Assembly (NCBI GenBank): GCA_964538515.1
Contig: CAZIEW010000006.1
Location: forward strand, 1 to 64,000
DNA length: 64,000 bases
Direction of reading: 5' to 3'
From: CALBZH01 sp964538515
GTDB taxonomy: Bacteria > Desulfobacterota > Syntrophobacteria > Syntrophobacterales > Syntrophobacteraceae
Notes under the pieces: model-generated
Database searches by the model: none
Told to the model about the DNA's origin: nothing
What the model saw: only the letters and a program-made list of their open reading frames with translations
Made by a program: the position numbers and the translations under genes
Shown: positions 60,927 to 64,000 of the stretch, piece by piece
Layout of the letters: each line of letters opens with the position of its first letter
Position numbering within the stretch: the stretch's first letter is position 1

Positions 60927-63900
60927 TGGAGCAGCGTTGCCATGGTGGCCGATTGACCGGGCCAGGTCCTCGAGAAGATGGGCGGCTCCGTCGAAATCGT
61001 AGTTGTCGAGGCGTGCCGCCAGCTGCTCAAGATGCGGGGTCGGACCTGTTTGGGCGAGGAGGGACTTTAGGTCGGACAGGGCTTGCTCCGACCCGACCGG
61101 GTCCCAATTTTTGATGTGCGTTGTCAAGTCCGCGAGAGCTTGCTCGATTCGCCCGTTCTCGCGCGCCGGATTTTCAGACCGGCCGCTGGTAACGGCCGTT
61201 TTCTCGGGATCGGGAAAGGAATCCACGGGGAGGGATGGACCGATTGCAGTTCGGTCCGAGACGACGGCCCCGGAATCAACAGGAGGAGACTTGGGCTCAG
61301 GGATATCTTTGAGGAAGGCGAGGGCGTCGCGGGAGAATTCCAGCAGTCCCCCAAGCAGCGCATCCACTTTATAGATCGACTGCTCCAGGTCTGATTCCTC
61401 CCCATCCCGGATAGTCTGCTCCAGCTCTCGAGCCGCTTCAAACAGGGGCTTTGCGGATAGGTTGCCGGCAACGCCCTTCAGCGTGTGGGCCAGCCTGGCG
61501 GCATTTTGCCTGTCTCCCCGCTTGAGGTCGTCCCGAAGCTCCGGGATCATCGTCGGCAATGTATCCAGAACACTGCTGAACAACTTTTCAAAAAGACCCT
61601 CATCCCCACCGAACCGCTCCAATGCCTCTTCCACGTCCACCCCTGCACGGGCTCCGGCCTCCTTGAGGATTGACACGACGGACGGCACCTCCCGGTCCGG
61701 AAGATCAACAACATCGTCTTCCAGGGAAAAATTTGGGTCCCTGGGCTTGATCCATTTGCCGAGGGTGACCAGAAGCTCCCGCCTGTCGATCGGCTTCGCG
61801 ATGTAGTCATCCATGCCGGCTTCGAGACAAAGCTCACGGTCCCCCTGCATGGCATGGGCGGTCATCGCGATGATGGGCAGGTCACGGAGAGCGGGGTTCA
61901 AGCGGATCATTCGTGTCGCTCTCAGACCGTCCATCACCGGCATCTGAACATCCATCAGCACGACATCGAAGGCGGCTTCGTGAAGCTTCTTGATCGCGCT
62001 CAAGCCATCGTCCGCGGTTTGAACAACGGCGCCCGCCCCGTTTAAGATCTCCCGTGCGACCTGTTGGTTGATGTGATTGTCTTCGACCACCAGGACTTCG
62101 ACCCCCGGAATTCGCACGTTATCCCGCCGTACGACGGGCGCCATCTTCTCGCTCCGTTCCCGATTCTCCTTTCGGAGGACGACGCCTCCAATGAGATTCA
62201 CGACCGAATCGAACAAGTCGCTCTGCTTGACCGGTTTCATCACCAGGCCGTCAACACCGAGGGTCGCCGGACCGATTTCCTCGTCTTCGCGCCTGCAAGG
62301 CGTCATCAGCAGCACGGGGATATGCTGCAGATCAAGATTGTACCTCATCTTTTCCAGTACACTTTCCCCGTTCATGTCTCCCAGATGCCAATCGAGGATC
62401 AGCAAGTCCGGCATTTTTGCGGTATCCACCGCCTGCGATGCCCGTGTCAGCATCTCGATGGCCTCTGACCCGCTCGCGGCCGCCTCGACGTCTATCCCCG
62501 ACGATTCCAGCATGCGGCGCACCGCATTCAGGGAGGCCCGGTTGTCGTCTACGACCAGAATCCTTGTGTGGCGAAAGAACGGCGGCAGCTTGCGCGCCGA
62601 AGGACCACGGATGGCGGATCGCCCGAAAAGCGCTGTGAACCTGAAGGAGCTCCCCTCCCCCTCGGTGCTTTCCACCCAAATGGCTCCATGCATCAATTCC
62701 ACAATCCGTTTCGAGATGGCCAGGCCGAGCCCCGTTCCCCCGTAGCGACGCGTCGTGGATCCATCCGCCTGCGTGAACGCCTGAAAGAGAGAATCGATCT
62801 TTTCCCGCGGAATTCCAATCCCCGAATCGCGGACGCAAAAGAGCAGCTCGACGCCTTCACCGACCTTCTCTCGCCTCTCGACGCTGACGTGTATCTCTCC
62901 TTTTTCCGTAAACTTGGCGGCGTTGCTCATCAGATTCAGCAGGACCTGCCGCAAGCGCAGCGAATCCCCGGAAATGAATTCAGGTACGTTTTCAGCCAGC
63001 TCGATCACCAGCTCGATCTCTCTCGCCGAGATCTTGTCGATAAGCAGGTCGGACAAATCCTCAATCAAGTCTCTCAAGCTGAAATCCGCGATCTCGAGCT
63101 CGAGCTTGCCCGCTTCAATTTTCGAGAAATCGAGGATGTCGTTCAGCAGCCTCAGCAAGGAGCGTGAGGAGGACGCCACCAGAGAAACATATTCGTTCTG
63201 CTTGGGCGTCAAATCCGTGAGCAGAGTCAGATCCGTCATGGCGATGATGGCGTTCATTGGAGTGCGGATCTCGTGACTCATGTTGGCCAGAAACTCGCTT
63301 TTGGCGAAATTCGCTTCGTTCGCCTTCACGGCGAGGAGGTTTGAGCGCTCCATGGCTGCCTTCAGCTCGACGTTGGCCGTCTCCAGATCCTGCTTGACCT
63401 GCTCCGCCCGCTCCTTGGCGACCCTCAAGTCGAACGCGTATCGGTCCAGCACCCGGACGGTAATCAACCCGATGAGCCCGATCATGAAGAGGCTTCCAAG
63501 AGAGACGAAGATGAGCAGAATGGTCTGCTTGCGGTTCTTGTCAACCATCTCCACTTTCAGAACGGACATGGACTCTCGAACGGCAGCAACGAGATCATCC
63601 ACCTGCTGGGTCATGAAGGAAGCGATTTCCCGACTTTCCGCGAAGCGCTGCTTGATGCCCTCGTTGACCTCCAAGAGTTTCGTGCAGGTGAGGAAGAGGT
63701 TCTTCTCTCCAATCGAGAGGTCCAGCAGTCTGAGCTCCAAGCTTCTCAAGGTGTCGGCCAGGATCGGGTTGCGCTCGGCCAGGTCGCTTTTGTCAAAAAT
63801 CAGCCTGGCATTTCGGAAGGATTCAAGAGACGTCCTCACTTGGTTCTGCAGCGTGATCACGCTCTTATGGTCCTCAACGTCTGAAACGGTGGCCAGAATT

Positions 63901-64000
63901 CCCAGGATGAAATTGCCCTCGGCTTTGATATCCGAAGCAGAGCCGATATTCTTGATGGCGTCTTCGACGAATTGAGAGGTGCCGGCCTCCACCGCCGCCT
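60921..64000 (-). CDS. hybrid sensor histidine kinase with two receiver domains and an Hpt domain, 5' end outside window
   Basis: The frame runs off the right edge. Over 1023 visible residues from GTG 63992 the order is: periplasmic helical part, a membrane segment (TILLIFVSLGSLFMIGLIGL, about 157-178), coil, then HisKA with LANMSHEIRTPMNAIIAM (His 240). HATPase boxes NLMSNAAKFTEKG, DSGIGIPREKID and RYGGTGLGLAISKRIVE follow. Receiver 1 has LLILDWHLGDMNGE and receiver 2 has VVLMDVQMPVMDGLRATRM. An Hpt domain with LAHTLKGVAGN comes next, then a C-terminal helical part. It is a BarA/EvgS-type phosphorelay kinase. Its output regulator and signal are not in the window. Confidence 0.94.
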   Translation of the reverse strand, partial: AAVEAGTSQFVEDAIKNIGSASDIKAEGNFILGILATVSDVEDHKSVITLQNQVRTSLESFRNARLIFDKSDLAERNPILADTLRSLELRLLDLSIGEKNLFLTCTKLLEVNEGIKQRFAESREIASFMTQQVDDLVAAVRESMSVLKVEMVDKNRKQTILLIFVSLGSLFMIGLIGLITVRVLDRYAFDLRVAKERAEQVKQDLETANVELKAAMERSNLLAVKANEANFAKSEFLANMSHEIRTPMNAIIAMTDLTLLTDLTPKQNEYVSLVASSSRSLLRLLNDILDFSKIEAGKLELEIADFSLRDLIEDLSDLLIDKISAREIELVIELAENVPEFISGDSLRLRQVLLNLMSNAAKFTEKGEIHVSVERREKVGEGVELLFCVRDSGIGIPREKIDSLFQAFTQADGSTTRRYGGTGLGLAISKRIVELMHGAIWVESTEGEGSSFRFTALFGRSAIRGPSARKLPPFFRHTRILVVDDNRASLNAVRRMLESSGIDVEAAASGSEAIEMLTRASQAVDTAKMPDLLILDWHLGDMNGESVLEKMRYNLDLQHIPVLLMTPCRREDEEIGPATLGVDGLVMKPVKQSDLFDSVVNLIGGVVLRKENRERSEKMAPVVRRDNVRIPGVEVLVVEDNHINQQVAREILNGAGAVVQTADDGLSAIKKLHEAAFDVVLMDVQMPVMDGLRATRMIRLNPALRDLPIIAMTAHAMQGDRELCLEAGMDDYIAKPIDRRELLVTLGKWIKPRDPNFSLEDDVVDLPDREVPSVVSILKEAGARAGVDVEEALERFGGDEGLFEKLFSSVLDTLPTMIPELRDDLKRGDRQNAARLAHTLKGVAGNLSAKPLFEAARELEQTIRDGEESDLEQSIYKVDALLGGLLEFSRDALAFLKDIPEPKSPPVDSGAVVSDRTAIGPSLPVDSFPDPEKTAVTSGRSENPARENGRIEQALADLTTHIKNWDPVGSEQALSDLKSLLAQTGPTPHLEQLAARLDNYDFDGAAHLLEDLARSIGHHGNAAPS

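Overview
The window looks like a draft chromosome segment (one 100-N scaffold gap at 56396-56495) from a GC-rich anaerobic bacterium. I infer a Deltaproteobacterium/Desulfobacterota of the Syntrophobacter type. The reasons are a CooS-type nickel CO dehydrogenase with CooF and an NAD(P)/FAD oxidoreductase, a DUF1638 protein, three genes with in-frame UGA that look like selenoprotein genes, mercury and copper detoxification genes, and a PAS/sigma-54 activator beside fermentation-type alcohol and aldehyde dehydrogenases. The species cannot be fixed from the sequence alone.

Layout. 1-6365: an array of integron gene cassettes, all on the minus strand and more AT-rich than the rest, separated by recognisable attC sites. 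They carry DUF4160/DUF2442, a PD-(D/E)XK-like nuclease, a membrane protein, an HNH nuclease, a DUF262/HNH (GmrSD-like) protein with a toxin-antitoxin pair, and two unknowns. No integrase is visible. 7.3-17.2 kb: pepN, a cytochrome peroxidase remnant, a zinc-ribbon membrane protein, the CO-dehydrogenase operon (FNOR-cooF-cooS), an unknown gene and a TauE/SafE exporter. 17.3-34 kb: regulators (FadR-type GntR, ECF sigma factor, TetR, MerR, receiver) and redox genes mixed with many eroded genes. Radical SAM, ABC permease, glucoamylase, mercuric reductase, a flavoprotein reductase and transaldolase survive only as joined ends or frameshifted pieces. The three UGA-containing genes (TetR regulator, peroxiredoxin-like, CopZ-like) also lie here. 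34-41.9 kb: 6-phosphogluconate dehydrogenase, arfB, an AbrB-VapC pair, Fe-alcohol and aldehyde dehydrogenases divergent from a sigma-54 activator, and a dual-specificity phosphatase. 42-54.5 kb: secreted/surface proteins (multicopper oxidase, RCC1-repeat, carboxypeptidase-regulatory repeats, EF-hand, YHS) and a CusCBA-type metal efflux operon. 54.7-58.9 kb: a tightly coupled small ORF-grpE-hsp70-helical protein-J-like operon interrupted by the gap. 58.9-64 kb: an SbmA/YddA-like ABC exporter and a hybrid histidine kinase cut by the window edge.

How the genes work together. CO oxidation electrons should pass CooS -> CooF -> flavoprotein to NAD(P)+. The peroxiredoxin-like, TetR and CopZ-like proteins carry a putative selenocysteine where relatives carry cysteine, which suggests redox or metal sensing and handling. 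The 42-54 kb block fits periplasmic copper oxidation, binding and export. The cassette array is a pool of acquired defence-type genes. No rRNA, tRNA, CRISPR array or insertion sequence was recognised.
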